A DNA stretch of 64,000 bases from Macrotrachela quadricornifera (lineage: Eukaryota > Rotifera > Eurotatoria > Philodinida > Philodinidae): positions 109,491 through 173,490 of the forward strand of contig JAJEKB010000831.1 in assembly GCA_022393335.1 (NCBI GenBank), read 5' to 3'. The translations under genes were made by a program, and so were the position numbers. Position 1 is the first letter of the stretch. Each line of letters starts with the position of its first letter. A model generated the notes under the pieces. It had not been told where the DNA came from, did no database searches, and saw only the letters and a list, made by a program, of their open reading frames with translations. Shown here one piece after another: positions 17,401 through 30,207 of this stretch.

Positions 17401-18277
17401 AAATGGCAGAAAATGAGCTGGTAAGGTTTCCAGATTTGAAAAACCTGATTTACCGAATTTTTTAAAATCTGACGAAAGCTTCAGCCAAAACTTTTCAAAG
17501 CAGGGGATAATTTCTCCGTCCGCCTGGTCGTACCATTCCTTTCGTGAATATATTTATCGTGCTATTGATCCTACGTGCTATTTAAACACGATTTCTATGT
17601 ATGATTATATAAAAAGACATTAGAATTTGTTTAATGCAAACTAGTTGTGATTCTTGTCACGTTCACTTTTTATTTTTAATAATTTAATTCTAAATAGTCT
17701 TTGAATTGAATTTAAAGAAATATTTTAATTGTTATGTTACTTAACCTTGCTTAACCCTTTGAGGATCGCTTTATTTTTTTGAAAAGAAAATAGTAAAAGA
17801 CAAAATGTTTTAAAAGAATTGATTCTTGTTTATTGATTAAGTCTATTGACTTTTAAGAACGTGTAACAAATATGCTTACATATCGTTCCAAAACTCCATA
17901 TACTATTAGATAAAACAATAGATAAAAAATTTATATCCCGAGACCTTATCAGTTTCAGAGAGGATGACACATATATGTGTCATCGATCCCTAAAGGGTTG
18001 ATATTTCTTAGACTTTTATTTGCCTATCGGTTCAATGTTTGACATTAAAAACAAAGCAAGAAATGAATAATATCAACACAAATTATCCTATATTTGTTAC
18101 GAAAGTAAGAAGAAAAAAAAGAACCAGGAGTGAGAGTTATATCTAAAAAGAAAACAGAAGGAAGTAATGACATTGAAAGAGTTTTCACCGAAATATAAAG
18201 AGATCTACTATGGCTGGCTGAGGAGACCTATTAATACATACAAATATATGAAAGACTAGAGAAATAAAAGGGAAAAA
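14435..18277. other. Gene-free spacer, possible decayed repeats
   Basis: A 3.8-kb stretch between the start of Smad B and the end of the TBC gene. Reading frames are short and resemble no family. The segment at about 16600-17600 is less AT-biased than its surroundings and has scattered short open stretches on the minus strand, which could be a decayed mobile element; no terminal repeats or transposase motif were recognised. A CACCCCGTATA motif lies at about 15700. Confidence 0.45.
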
Positions 18278-21200
18278 CTAATCATTTGTCAATGATAATT
18301 GTTTAATACGCATTTGAAATACAACATATTGTCGATGATAATCTCTTGCTAATTGTAATGCTCGTTTAGCATCATTTTGTCTAACAAGACGTGTAAAATA
18401 AAATCCAATATAATCATCATTATCAACGTTTAATGTTGATAATTGTAATATTGATGAACGATTTTGTTCAAGTAATGCCATACAAAGAAATATTGTAAAC
18501 ATATCTGAATAATCATTTTCATTATCAATTAATGTAAATTGTTTTAACCATTGTCCTAATGGTATACATGATGTTATTGTAAAATTTTCTTGTTTCGAAT
18601 AATTTATATTAAAATCATTTATAGATGGAGTTTGTTCATCACGATAACCGGAATCAGTACCATCGGCACTTGAATTTTCAGATTGAATTTCTTCTGGTAT
18701 TGATGAATATGAACGTGATGATAGTATTGTATTTGTTATAGATGAAATAGCAGATAAATGACGATGCACAAATATTGATGATGGACAAAGATCATCAATA
18801 TCAGAATATGAATTATTATTAAATTCAAAACGATCAACTGGTAATGATGCCCATAATGTTTCAAATACACGAAATATATCTTTAAATGGAAATTCACGTT
18901 TACAATCTAATAGTACCCAACGATAAGCAAACATTAGATTACCTAAAATATATTAAATTTATTCGAATACAATACTCTTCGATGAAAAGCATTCTGACGA
19001 AAGACTTATGAGACAGTTTTGACTATTCCAAACTTTTTAATTCTTATACAGATTGATTATACATGAAGAGATCAATTTATTTTATCCTAACTCTCACTTC
19101 TGAAGTGCGTTCCATAGACAAAAAATCCTTTCAACAAAATATTCTTTGACGAAAAGAATATATACTACTTTTTTGTAGTTGCATCTTTTGTTTTCAAACT
19201 GGTCAAAATTTTAATCACTTTGAAAACAAAACGGGCAACTATTAAAAAAAAGTGACCTTATATAAATTGTAGAGGCTTTCTTGCTGTATCTTATAGTATT
19301 TTTTTTTTTATTATTTTGAATATCCCATTTAAAAATTACCCTAAAAAGGAAGTGTGCTTCTAGCTTATTACTATCGGAATATTGCATTTTGACAATAATT
19401 TTTTAAATAGAGTCATGATTTTCCTCATGAACATTAGGAATATTGAGTTTCGACTTTTGACTTGCAACTATGCATACAGGCAGATCCCATTGAGAATAGA
19501 TCATCGTGAAAGTTTCAAACCTTTTGATTGATCCTACCCTAACTACTAACAACAAAATTAATACTACACCTATTTTCGATAGATATTTTTTCATCAATAA
19601 TACCCAATCAAGAAAAATATAAGACTTTGTAGAGCTCGTTTGGCTGATCATTTTGGCAAAAAGAAGGATGGAAGCACTCAGCATTCGTGATCGCTGCTTA
19701 TTAGCAGTTGATATTTTTGAGTATTTTGACCAAAGATCCCTAATTTATTGAGTAAATTTTAATATTTTTTTTTACTAAAATGATCAGCAAAACGAGTTCA
19801 ACAAAGATCTATTTTTATCGATTAACTATTAACGGAAATATCTATCAAAAATAGAGGTAACATTAATTTTGTCGTTAGTAATAAGAAACAGCCATGGTAA
19901 AATCATGCTTTTCCCATGCTCATGTCCACCGGCAGATTCTGATGTTCTTATTTAAGATTAATCACTAGTACTGAGAATTTCACAGCAAACTATTCTCATT
20001 AAGGTCTATCAGTGTGCCAAGTTTTGAAGACGAGATTCGAAAATCAGTTTTTCTCGTATTCCTGTGAAGAAGTACTGTAAAACTGCAATAAACTGGCAAT
20101 ACGAACCCTTTTCAGAGTATACATAGCTGCTCTACATCTACATTATACGCATACTTCCGACTGAAAAGCGATTTGACAGTTAGAGAAATTTCATTATAAG
20201 TTTGAATTAGAGTAAAGCAAATGTTTTCTTTCATAGAATATGACATTATTTAACATATCAATTAAACACAATATAACTTCTGTCTTGAGAAAAAACGATA
20301 TATTATATTATACGCATGTTAATTAATATCATGTATCTAAAATCTACATTTGTTATCTTTTATATATAACTTCTGATTAGATTCTGTTATAAAACATAAA
20401 ATACACTACAAACCAATGTCACATTGTTCAATTTTATTCCATAATTCTATATCAATAGCACGAATAGTTTTCTTTAATAACTCTAATCGACGATTTATTG
20501 CAATACCATCCGTATAAAATAATGGACCCATATAACGCATTAATGCACAAAAACATGCATAAGCTAATGCTTCATCACGTATAACATATAAAATTGGTGC
20601 TGTCATATCTGTCATACCTACATAAAACGAAAAAGAAACAATCTAATTATTATTAATAATAAAAAAAAAACGAAATAAAACCTTGCACATAACCAGGTTC
20701 AGGATGATAAACACAATAAGTCATAAGTATATTAAGTAATTTTTGTCTTGATAAATTTTGTTTATTTTCAAAAAATTTTACTGAACTATCTGTACGTGTT
20801 ACATCTTTTTGTATTAAATTTTCTAATGTAATTATATCTGATTCTTGTTTACTTTGCCAAGCTTGTTTCATTCTAATACATAATAAATATTTTATATTTA
20901 TAAAAAAAAAACGAAATTTCTTTACTCATTATATCGTTCTTTAGCTTTATTTGTATATTGAATTTTATCATCATTTGTCATTGTTTGATTAAATATTCGA
21001 AATAAATAACACCAAACAATTTTACGTATTGATGGTTCACAACCACTTTCATATATACGTTGTCGAAGTTTTTGTTCATTTATTAATCGACCATTTGATG
21101 AATCTAACATTTGTAGAAATTCTTTTTTTAATAAACAATTATTTAATGTATTAACTGAACCATGAAACCAAGTTGTTGCTTTTTGTATTAATGTTTCTTG

Positions 21201-21899
21201 TCGATGATATATTGTTTTAATTGTTATTATAAGACAATCATTTTCAATTTCTATTATATCAAAATTATCATTTAAATTTTCTTCAATAATACACCAATCA
21301 TCAATATTATGTTGATTAACAATAAATTCTAAAATATTTTCATCTATTTGATTCATAATACTAGCATCAAGATCAAAATCATCTGTTATTATTAAATTAT
21401 ATTTTGTTTGTAATGTAAAATTTGAATGTAAATTAAATATTCGATTTATTAAACGAACAAGAAATGAATAAGATAATAATGCAATATCAGCAGAGATTTT
21501 CTTTTGTACTTTACATATATTACCAATATGTAACTAAAATATATATATATTCGATGAAATCTTATTTTTTTTTCGTTTTTTATTTTTACCGATAGAATAA
21601 AAACAGTAATATTTGGTAAATGAATATCACGTTGTAAATGTCGATAGTTTAGTTTTGGTGTCAAAGTTGATATAACCTGTCATATAGAGAATTTAGTTAC
21701 TTTTTATTTAATTAAATCAATTAATAATAATAGTTATGAATTTATTAAAATTTAAAAATATCGACACACCCAATATATATATATATATCTTCCTAAAATG
21801 AGAAAATATTACCTCATCATTATTATGACATCCACAATACTCATCTGTAATTAATGATGAATATGATGAATGCATTGGTACGTCATTCGTGGACAACAT
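18278..21899 (-). CDS. TBC1D25-like: TBC-domain Rab GTPase-activating protein, TBC1D25-like
   Basis: Rab GAP; in vertebrates TBC1D25/OATL1 acts on Rab33B in autophagosome traffic. Six exons (21899-21813, 21676-21590, 21533-20926, 20872-20682, 20617-20414, 18942-18278) encode 613 residues. The N-terminal third has a motif like the vertebrate LEDWDIIS stretch (IDDWCIIEENL). The TBC domain starts around LRQRIYESGCEPSIRKIVW. The arginine finger lies in KDVTRTD and the glutamine finger in YVQGMTD, so it should be catalytically competent. FAYRWVLLDCKREF and the C-terminal FTIFLCMALLEQNR block align with TBC1D25 specifically. A Ser-rich insert of about 100 residues lies between the two halves of the last exon. 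The 1.47-kb intron at 18943-20413 holds only repeat-like A/T sequence. The N-terminal start is the first ATG of the open frame. Confidence 0.9.
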
Positions 21900-22663
21900 T
21901 ATTTACTAAATATAATATATAATTTCAAAGAAACACATCTCTCAACTTCAAAAGCAAATAGATGATGTTTCTCTCGCTATTGTTATGACCCATAAATAAA
22001 GCATGTGGGAGCTTGTCTGCTGTTACTTTCGTTTCGTTCTGTATATTTTTATTCTTTCGTGATATTTTATGCCGTCAATCCTCTTTTTCGACCGTCCATT
22101 CTGCATCATAACAAATATATATTTGCTCGTAGATATTCGAATATATGTATACGAATTGTTTAAACATGTGAGGTCAAACATATGAGAAAAAGTTTATAAT
22201 ATGTAGAAAAAGAAAAAAGAAACTCAAGTTATTTGTTTCATATAAATTTTTCTTTTCATTATCTTATCATGTGTTTTGCTTTTCTCAAGGTAAAAGACCA
22301 TAATAAAATAATAACAGGTCATGTACTAGATTTACTTGATCATAATAATAACGAAATTTACAGAATTGAATTGATGATGTAATTATTGAAAATCATTTAT
22401 TTTTAATATCAATCATGTATAAATTTTTATGAATTTGATATTAAAAGAAAACAAAAACTTAACAACAATAATAAAAAGAACAAAAATTGTTTTATATCTA
22501 TTTTTATTATTTCACACAGTGCAATATACTAATTTTTCACATTCAGTGACCGGTTATTAGTAATAAAAATTTTTTTTTTTAAATATCAAACATTGTGTTT
22601 TTGATTATGAAAGAAATTCTAGTTATCACACACAAAAACAAATGAATTATTTTAAAAATGATT

Positions 22664-25531
22664 TTAGTTTTTTTTATTTTGTTCTATTTGACGAATATGT
22701 TCAATAAGTTCTTTATTACGTATTTTAAATTGATATATAAGATTTTCATAATGTATTTGTCGTTCTTTAAGTTGTTTTGTTGTTATTTGAAGTAAATCAT
22801 ATAAACGATAAACATATAAACGAAGAGTTTTTTCACGTTGTATTAATTCATTATTTGAATTATTTAATAATGTACTATCACTATTATTTAATTGAAAATA
22901 TTTATTTGTTAATTCATATAAATCAATTTTAGTTTTATAAGCTTTTTTTTCACGTAATAAACGATTATTTATCCATTGTAATTCACTATTTTCATGTTTT
23001 AATGTTAATAAATCAACAAGTAATATAGATATTTCAAGATCAGCTATATCAACAATACCAGATATATTTGGTGGAGGATGAAATTGTTCTTGAGAATAAG
23101 AAAATAATTGTGGTCGTTTTGGTAATTGAGATAAATGTCGTTGACATTGTTCATGTAAAAGAGATATTGTACGATATATTTCTCTGAAGAAAAATAAATA
23201 TACAATTTTTCTTGTTTAAAACTCATTAGTTATGATTCAAGTTAGCCATTTGAGCATCATTTCAAATTGAAAACTAAATGGTATTCGAATATAACTCGAC
23301 TGCGAAATAAAAAAACTTACACAGAACTTCGTAAATGCTGGGTTTCATACCACATTAAAAACTCTATCAATACATGTCAAGATGTTTCTAACAAATGCTA
23401 TTGATTGATCTTTTAATTACTCATATGATTCATTATCTATTGACAGCTGTATTGACAGCTGTTAGAAATGTAATCAGTTGTTCGAAGTGAGTGGCATCTG
23501 ACTTTTATTTATATTTTTTCATTTTATATTGTCTCGAGTATAAAATCTTTCAAATTCTTCTTTTTTCTAGATTATTTGTACTACAAAAGCTGATCATAAT
23601 GAAGAATAGAAAACGAATTTTTACGATTTGTTCTCGATTCTTTCATTTTGCGTTTGAATGGATTTTTTTCGATTATTCATTCATGAGATCGTCGCAACCC
23701 AAAATGGCAACTTTGGATGCGTACGTCAAGTAAGTAATAAAAGAAAAAAAAACTCGCGAAGGAATATATAAATGCTGTACGTTATTAGTATCAATGAATA
23801 TGTAATATAGAAAAGAAATTTTTTGATTGTCAACCAAATGTATATAGATACAACTGATTGATTTTGGTATCAAGTTTATAGAAATATGCTTTCGAGCCTC
23901 TGTGGCGAAGCGGATTAACGCGTTGGACTTCTAATCCAAAGATCGTGGGTTCGATCCCCACCAGAGGTGGTCTGAATATTTCTTTTTTTATTTTTTATCG
24001 TTCTGTCATAAGATAAATAGAATAAAACTTACGAATTTTCTCCATCATGATTTACTCCTATTGTTGTAATATCATTAATTTTTTGATAAATATGATTATC
24101 ATGACTATCATCATCACGTTTTCGTTTATCAAATATTATTTGAAAACGATCAATTAATTGTTGAAATGTTTTTATAAGTTCATATTGAATTTGTATACAT
24201 TGTTCATATTCAATTAAATATTGTTCGTATTTACTAAATAAAACATATTGTTGTTCATATGAATATTTACAATCTGCTAAAAGACGTTGTAATAAATCAT
24301 TTTCACATTTTAATTGTTCATTATATGAACATATTGATAAGTATTCTAATTCAATTTGATTACGTATAAATGTTTGATAACAAGAACATTTTGAACAATT
24401 TGAACATAATTGTTGATATAAATAAACAAAATGTTCTTGAACTACTGATGAATAATTTATATTTGATACAGATGTTTCAGCTAAACGACGACGAAATGTT
24501 GGTGTTGTTATTGATGAACTTAATATGCTACTACTTGGTCCCCATATTGAATGACATGATGCTGACTAGAAAAGAAAAAAATGACAAAAAAAATTATATT
24601 ATTAAATTAATAATAAAATTTTCATAGTAACTAATTGTGTTTTAGTTTTATGTATATATATATATTTATTTTTTTTTGTTCTATCTGTTAGAAAGCTACA
24701 CGCACAAGCTGCGTCTATTTACGTTGTGAGAATAATTCTCACATCGGCCACGCTATGGTCGCTTGCAAATGAACGATTGTAATATCGTGTACTGAGTGAA
24801 CCCTCATGATCAGTATCAATTCGTTGTTTATTTATTTGTTGTTTTAATGAATCAATTTGTTTATTTGCATTATAAAGTTCTTTTGAATTTTCAGTTAATT
24901 TTCTTATTATCATTGTTTTTATAATTAAAAGTTCATCATGAATTTTTGATAATCGAATTGTATGAGACTAAAATAAAAGAATATATTACTTAAAACTATA
25001 CTTCATCTATTCTAGAAATTCCGACAGATATTTATCACAGAAGAGCGTATTCATATTTGAAGAAAAAAAACATATCCTTCAAGACAAGCATTGAGTAGTT
25101 AAAATGTCTCTCAATGAACGAACGTATTTGATTAAAAAATAGAAAAATAAGAAACTATCATTGAGACTATCGAAATAAACGACAGAACTTTTTTTTGAAA
25201 AAGAACATAATAGAATATCTGAGATATACTTATATACATCGATGGCTTTACATATAGATGAGAGATGGAATTAATCTGAATTTCTAATTTTCTTACCGAT
25301 TTCTTCGCAATATTAAGTACTTCTTCAGCAATAACATCAAGATGTATAGCAATATTTGAAGTTTTATCATATTCCGGTTCAAGATAAATATTTTCATCAT
25401 CATCTTTCTTATTCAAATCTACTAAAAAAATAAATATATATTAATAAATAAAAGTATATTTATTTATTACCAATAATTGTTGTTTCGACAGGTTTTTTTA
25501 ATTTAAAAAATTTTCGTCGTAGTCGTTCCAT
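22664..25531 (-). CDS. Unidentified coiled-coil protein
   Basis: Five exons (25531-25471, 25421-25297, 24967-24743, 24565-24033, 23183-22664) join in frame to 487 residues. The start MERLRRKFF is basic. The rest alternates Ser/Thr-rich linkers with long Glu/Gln/Lys/Leu segments predicted to form coiled coils: about residues 65-110, a middle block after a Cys-rich patch (CSNCSKCSC, near residues 187-195), and the whole last exon, which ends EQNKKN. There is no signal peptide or transmembrane segment. I do not recognise the family; a centrosomal or ciliary role is possible given the adjacent CFAP99 but is only suggested by position. The 849-bp intron 23184-24032 contains a tRNA gene on the opposite strand. 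The gene ends 764 bp from the start of the TBC gene and starts 104 bp downstream of the CFAP99 stop. Confidence 0.75.
23896..23969 (+). tRNA. tRNA-Arg (anticodon UCU)
   Basis: A full cloverleaf folds from 74 bases. The acceptor stem GCCTCTG pairs with CAGAGGT (one G-T at the outer pair). The anticodon arm TTGGA/TCCAA has loop CTTCTAA and anticodon TCT. The T arm GTGGG/CCCAC has loop TTCGATC. The D arm is weaker at its last pair. The internal A box (TGGCGAAGCGG) and B box (GGTTCGATCC) of RNA polymerase III are present, and a run of seven T about 15 bases downstream serves as terminator. There is no intron. The gene lies inside an intron of the antisense coiled-coil gene. Confidence 0.96.
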
Positions 25532-25635
25532 AATCTATAAAAATTAATTTTGAAATTTATTTAGTTAGCAAAAAAAAGTCAATAAAAAAAAATAAATATT
25601 TATGTAAAAAAAATAAAAAAAAAGAACAATTTTTA

Positions 25636-28600
25636 TCATGCAATAAGTGATGGTGCAGTACGTTTTTGTGTTTTATTATAAGATTTTTCTACTTGATCAT
25701 AACGATTCCATTCTCTAGTTGATCTCTAAATAATAATAAAAGACAAAAAAAATAGTTAAATTTTCAATAAAAAAAAATAATAAATATACAAATGATCCAT
25801 AACGTTCAAGAGTTGCTACAGATAATGGAGGAATCTCTCGTTGTTGTTGCAATTGTTGTTGTTTTGATAATCGTTCAGCTTTTTTTGATTCTAAATGATT
25901 TTTTAATTGTTTAAGTTCTAAATTATTTTTATCAATCATTGGTGGTGCACTTGTATTTCGTTGTTTTCTATTAAATAAATAAAAAAAAAACAAATTTCTT
26001 ATTTTATTAAATAAAAATAATATTACTTTATAGCAGCTTGTGTCGTTAATTCATTTCTATATTTTGCTATATTTTGAACTGTATCTGTTATCATTTTTTC
26101 TTTTATTTGTTTTTCTTTAACAATTTGATCACGTCGTGATTCACGTTCTTTTCCACGTTCAAGTTTAACAAGTTCAAGACGTTCACGTAATTCTACTATT
26201 GACATTTCATCATGTAAACCATATCCAGCTACTGATGTTAAATCAACAGGTTTCCATCTATCAATTGGTAATGATTCAACAGCTCGAATTTGTTGAATTA
26301 ATTCAGCACGTTGTCGCATTTCTGTTTCAATCTAATTATGAATAAAATTTTCGAAGTTATAGATTTAAGATTATCGATAATTAAGCAGAATATATATGGA
26401 ATAGCATTCCTAATGGTGTTAGAATATTATTTCTCTCTTTTTTTTTTATTATACTATGTTTAATTTTCATTGTACAATAAAAGGTATGAGTATTTAGAAA
26501 AAGTAATTATTGATTCAATATAGGTTTGCTTAAAGAGTTTTTTGATAATCTAACAACTAATGATCATATGTCAGAGTTGTAATGTTAAAATACTCGTTCG
26601 ATAGAGAATTCCTCTTAGTTTTATTTAGTCAAAAATCATTAAAATAATCCTGAATATTTTATCAATACATTTTGATATGAAATAATATTATCCAAAAAAC
26701 AAATTGCAGAATTTTTTAGATTATAGTTTATCATAGCGTTAGTTACATTTTCCCAATATTTGTTTATAGTATAAAATTTCGAAGATAGACAAGAAATAAC
26801 AAAGCAAGTAACATGTATAAAGCATACAATTAATTCATGATATACATATCTAACCCATGATTATCGATAGCATGAGGATAATATAACTTACCAAATAAAT
26901 AGTAAAAAACACTAAAATAGAAATTTTATATTATTTTTGTAATGATAAAGCATTCATGCTAGTTTATCATTCAATCCCGATCCTTTAGACTAATACTAGT
27001 GTTGATAAGGAAAAATGTTTTTAACAATTTGCATTTCCATTGTACAGATATTCTTCAATCAATGAAAATTTCATTGAAAAACAAGTATCACTATCTTTAT
27101 ATAGAAATTTTTTCGAATAATCAAAAATTTAACTTATGATTTATTAAATAATTAATTTCAAACCTCTTCAAGTGCTTGTTTCATTAATTGTTTTATTTCT
27201 TCTTTATATTGTTTAACAAAATCTGTTTTATATTGTTGAAGTTTTTGTTGAGCTAATTTAGCATTATCTCTTCCACTAACAATTTCTTCAACTAATTGTC
27301 TAATAATATAAAATATAAAAATAATTTATGTTTTGTTTTTTTTGTTTTAATTAAATAATATATACTTCATTTTTTGTTCTTCTTTAAGTTTTTCTTTAAT
27401 ATGAATATCAATAGCTTGACGTGTTTGACGTTTAATTTCATCAGCTATTTGTCGATTTTCATCAGTTAAACGTTGTTTTGCAAGTATAGCTTCTTCATAA
27501 CTTATTTTTCCTTCTAATCGTTTACGTTCAATAGTATTTAGATTTTGTTCATAATCTTGTTTTTGCATTGTTTGTTGCCATTGAAGAAATTCATGTGCAT
27601 CTCTTGTACCATATTCTAAATCAATTAAATATCGACGAATATCATCTTCTTGTTTTTTATATAATTGACTTTCTTTTAATACAGTAGCGACATTTAATTT
27701 AACAGGAATTTTATTTGTCTATAATAATAAAAAAAAGGATGAAAAAATTTTTATTTTTTTAAATATAAGAAAAAAAAAATAATAAACTTGAAGTTTTCGT
27801 AATGGATTAGCTCGAAATTGTTCAAAATGAAGATTTTTTTCATTTTCTTCAATAATTTTAGCTTGTTTATTTTGTGTTTTAGTTGATTTTTCTGTTTGCA
27901 TAAAATGATAACATAATGATCGTGTATGATTTAATTTATGTAAACCTTGACGATGATTTTCTTCACTTATTTTTTCTAATTCAAATTTTTCTTTTGATGG
28001 TTCATATGTTGATTTTGGTGGTGACCGACATTTATCCATTTTTGGCAACTAAATTAAAGAATATATTCAAAAAATAAAAATATAAAATAATTCTATTCGA
28101 ACAATTTTTGGTATAGGAACAGTTCGTGTTTTTGTTATTGTAAGATTAAATGGTTTTTGTTTAGTTGGTTCAGGTAATTGACGTGTTGATGTACGTCCTT
28201 CAATTTTATCAGTAAGATCAAGTAAAATACTACGTAAATCTGTAAGATATCTATTTAAAAACAAAAAAAAAGAAAGATTCAATTTAAAATACAAAATTAT
28301 TTCTTTGACTTATATACTTTTGAATAGTTTGTACAATTTTTTCATTGATATATTCTTCATCATATAATTTCATACATTCTGTTTTAATAGTTGAAAGATA
28401 ATTTTCATTTACAAGAAATTGTAAGAACTTCAAAAAAAAAATAAAGTTATTTATTAGATACATAACTTCCTCACCTTTTATAAGATTTTTTTTATTCAAT
28501 TACTTTTATAGGAAAAACCTTCAAGATAGGTTTACTTTTATTTTGAAAAAGTTGAATTTATAAAATGTGTAATCTTTACACTAGAACAATATAATCGCAT

Positions 28601-30013
28601 CCAAAAGCAAAAATATCTTTTCCTAATACATAATTTCGACTTGAAATTTGGAATAGCTATTGAAGTAGATGTACTCATTGCAATTGCATTTCAAACAAAA
28701 ACAGATTATTCATTAAAGATCCTTTTTCATTTTTATACGATTATTTAGATTTGATACTAATTTTTATGACATATTTCTTCATTATATTGCACTGTGTTTA
28801 TTATTATGAAAGCAAAATTATTTAACAACTAATACATATTCTTATAGAAATTGACGCGTGCATATAGTTAATCGTAATTAAAACTGATGGAATAACTAAA
28901 TGAATGCAGTGCATTGGTTGATGTAAAAATGCGAAATATTTCTATTGTATAGATATTTTAATAATAATATCAAGCTATTAATAGTTCGAAATAGTTTGTA
29001 TGCATACTTAGACTGCACGTGCTAAGGAATTTGCAGAGAACGAAATAATTTTGTAGAAGCGGGGAAGCCTTTTTTAAAGACACCCTGCATCAATAATAGA
29101 GCCCAACAGTTCCAAAAACTATTCGGAACCGGAACCGGAATCATAATTTCCGTTTCGATTAATAAAAATGAGAAAACAAATGGTTCCAATTTCAGTTTTA
29201 CAAAAAGCATCTCTGGAAGCACTGATCTAATAATAGTATATCCAATAATTAATATTAGATTTTTTTTTCAAATTTTCTACATTTCATTTTTTAACAAGTA
29301 ATCTCTTCAAATAATAAAACATATCTGTTTACTCATTGTACAAGTATGAATGAATAAGGCATCTGTTTATTTCTTTGTATTTAAATCAAATTTGTCTGTC
29401 CGATGATTATGTAATACTTGACGAGCTTCTTAGTTATTAATAAAAAAAAGCTCTCGTTTTCAATTCTAATTTAAGTATATCTTTTTGAAATTATTATGCT
29501 TTATTCAATAACATTTAAATTCAATTTCATATTCTTACCAGATGCATTTGATACAATTGAACTGAATCAATAAATTCTCGTAAAAATTTAAGTCCAATTG
29601 AATCAAGTTGAAAAAATATAAGATAAATAATAACTAAAAAAAAAAGAATTCGTAAACATTTAATCTTCTTAACATTAATATATCTCATCTAAAAACCTTT
29701 ATAAATATTTTGTTCTGATTTTCTTATACTAATTCCATCTGTTTTATAATATATATCTATTATTGTTCGAAGTAATGCTGAATAACGAACACAATCAATT
29801 AATACTATTGATACAAATGCTGGATTAGAAACCTATAAATTAATAAAATCATTTATTTCAAATAAAAATTCAATAATAAAGAAAGATCAATACTTTATAT
29901 GTTTTAAAATATTCTTCTAAAAATGTTTCTTCTGATATAATATCATTATATTCATTTAATACTTGTACACAATGATAGAATAATTCACTATATTCATTTA
30001 CATTACGTTCCAT
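25636..30013 (-). CDS. CFAP99: Cilia- and flagella-associated protein 99
   Basis: Axonemal coiled-coil protein of motile cilia. Eleven exons (30013-29894, 29832-29697, 29633-29539, 28427-28318, 28250-28103, 28048-27788, 27718-27366, 27299-27164, 26331-26027, 25967-25790, 25725-25636) give 643 residues. The N-terminal third is a helical domain. KPFNLTITKTRTVPIPK followed by a PPKSTYEP stretch is the conserved linker of CFAP99. A Glu/Lys/Arg-rich coiled coil follows. The C-terminal block with LTSVAGYGLHDEMSIVELRE is the most diagnostic match. The family is named from memory of vertebrate CFAP99, so confidence is good but not absolute. The donor after exon 5 (GTTCGA) is unusual. Introns 28428-29538 and 26332-27163 are long; the first holds a GC-richer patch (see findings). 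The start is the first ATG in frame, 194 bp from the divergent receptor gene. Confidence 0.85.
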
Positions 30014-30207
30014 ATTAAATATAAATAGTTCAATTGATTCTTTTCTACCATTATCAATATATTCACTATAACAACCAATAAAATTATTTTTATTGGTAAA
30101 AAATTTTCTCCAATAAAAATATTGATTGATATTTCACACATTGATTTATTCATTCGGTTATTTCTTTTGTTTTTATTCTTATGTTTTCTTATATTTATCA
30201 AGGCCGA
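30014..30207. promoter_or_regulatory. Putative bidirectional promoter between CFAP99 and the SUEL/CUB receptor
   Basis: Only 194 bp separate the divergent start codons, so both 5' UTRs and core promoters must lie here or inside untranslated exons. The sequence is AT-rich with an ATTGG/CCAAT element at 30091-30112. The assignment rests on position alone. Confidence 0.5.

Noticed and set aside
16600..17600. Possible Tc1/mariner relic
   Set aside because: Short open stretches on the minus strand were read, but no catalytic DDE/D motif, helix-turn-helix or paired terminal repeats could be recognised; kept only as a note in the spacer entry.
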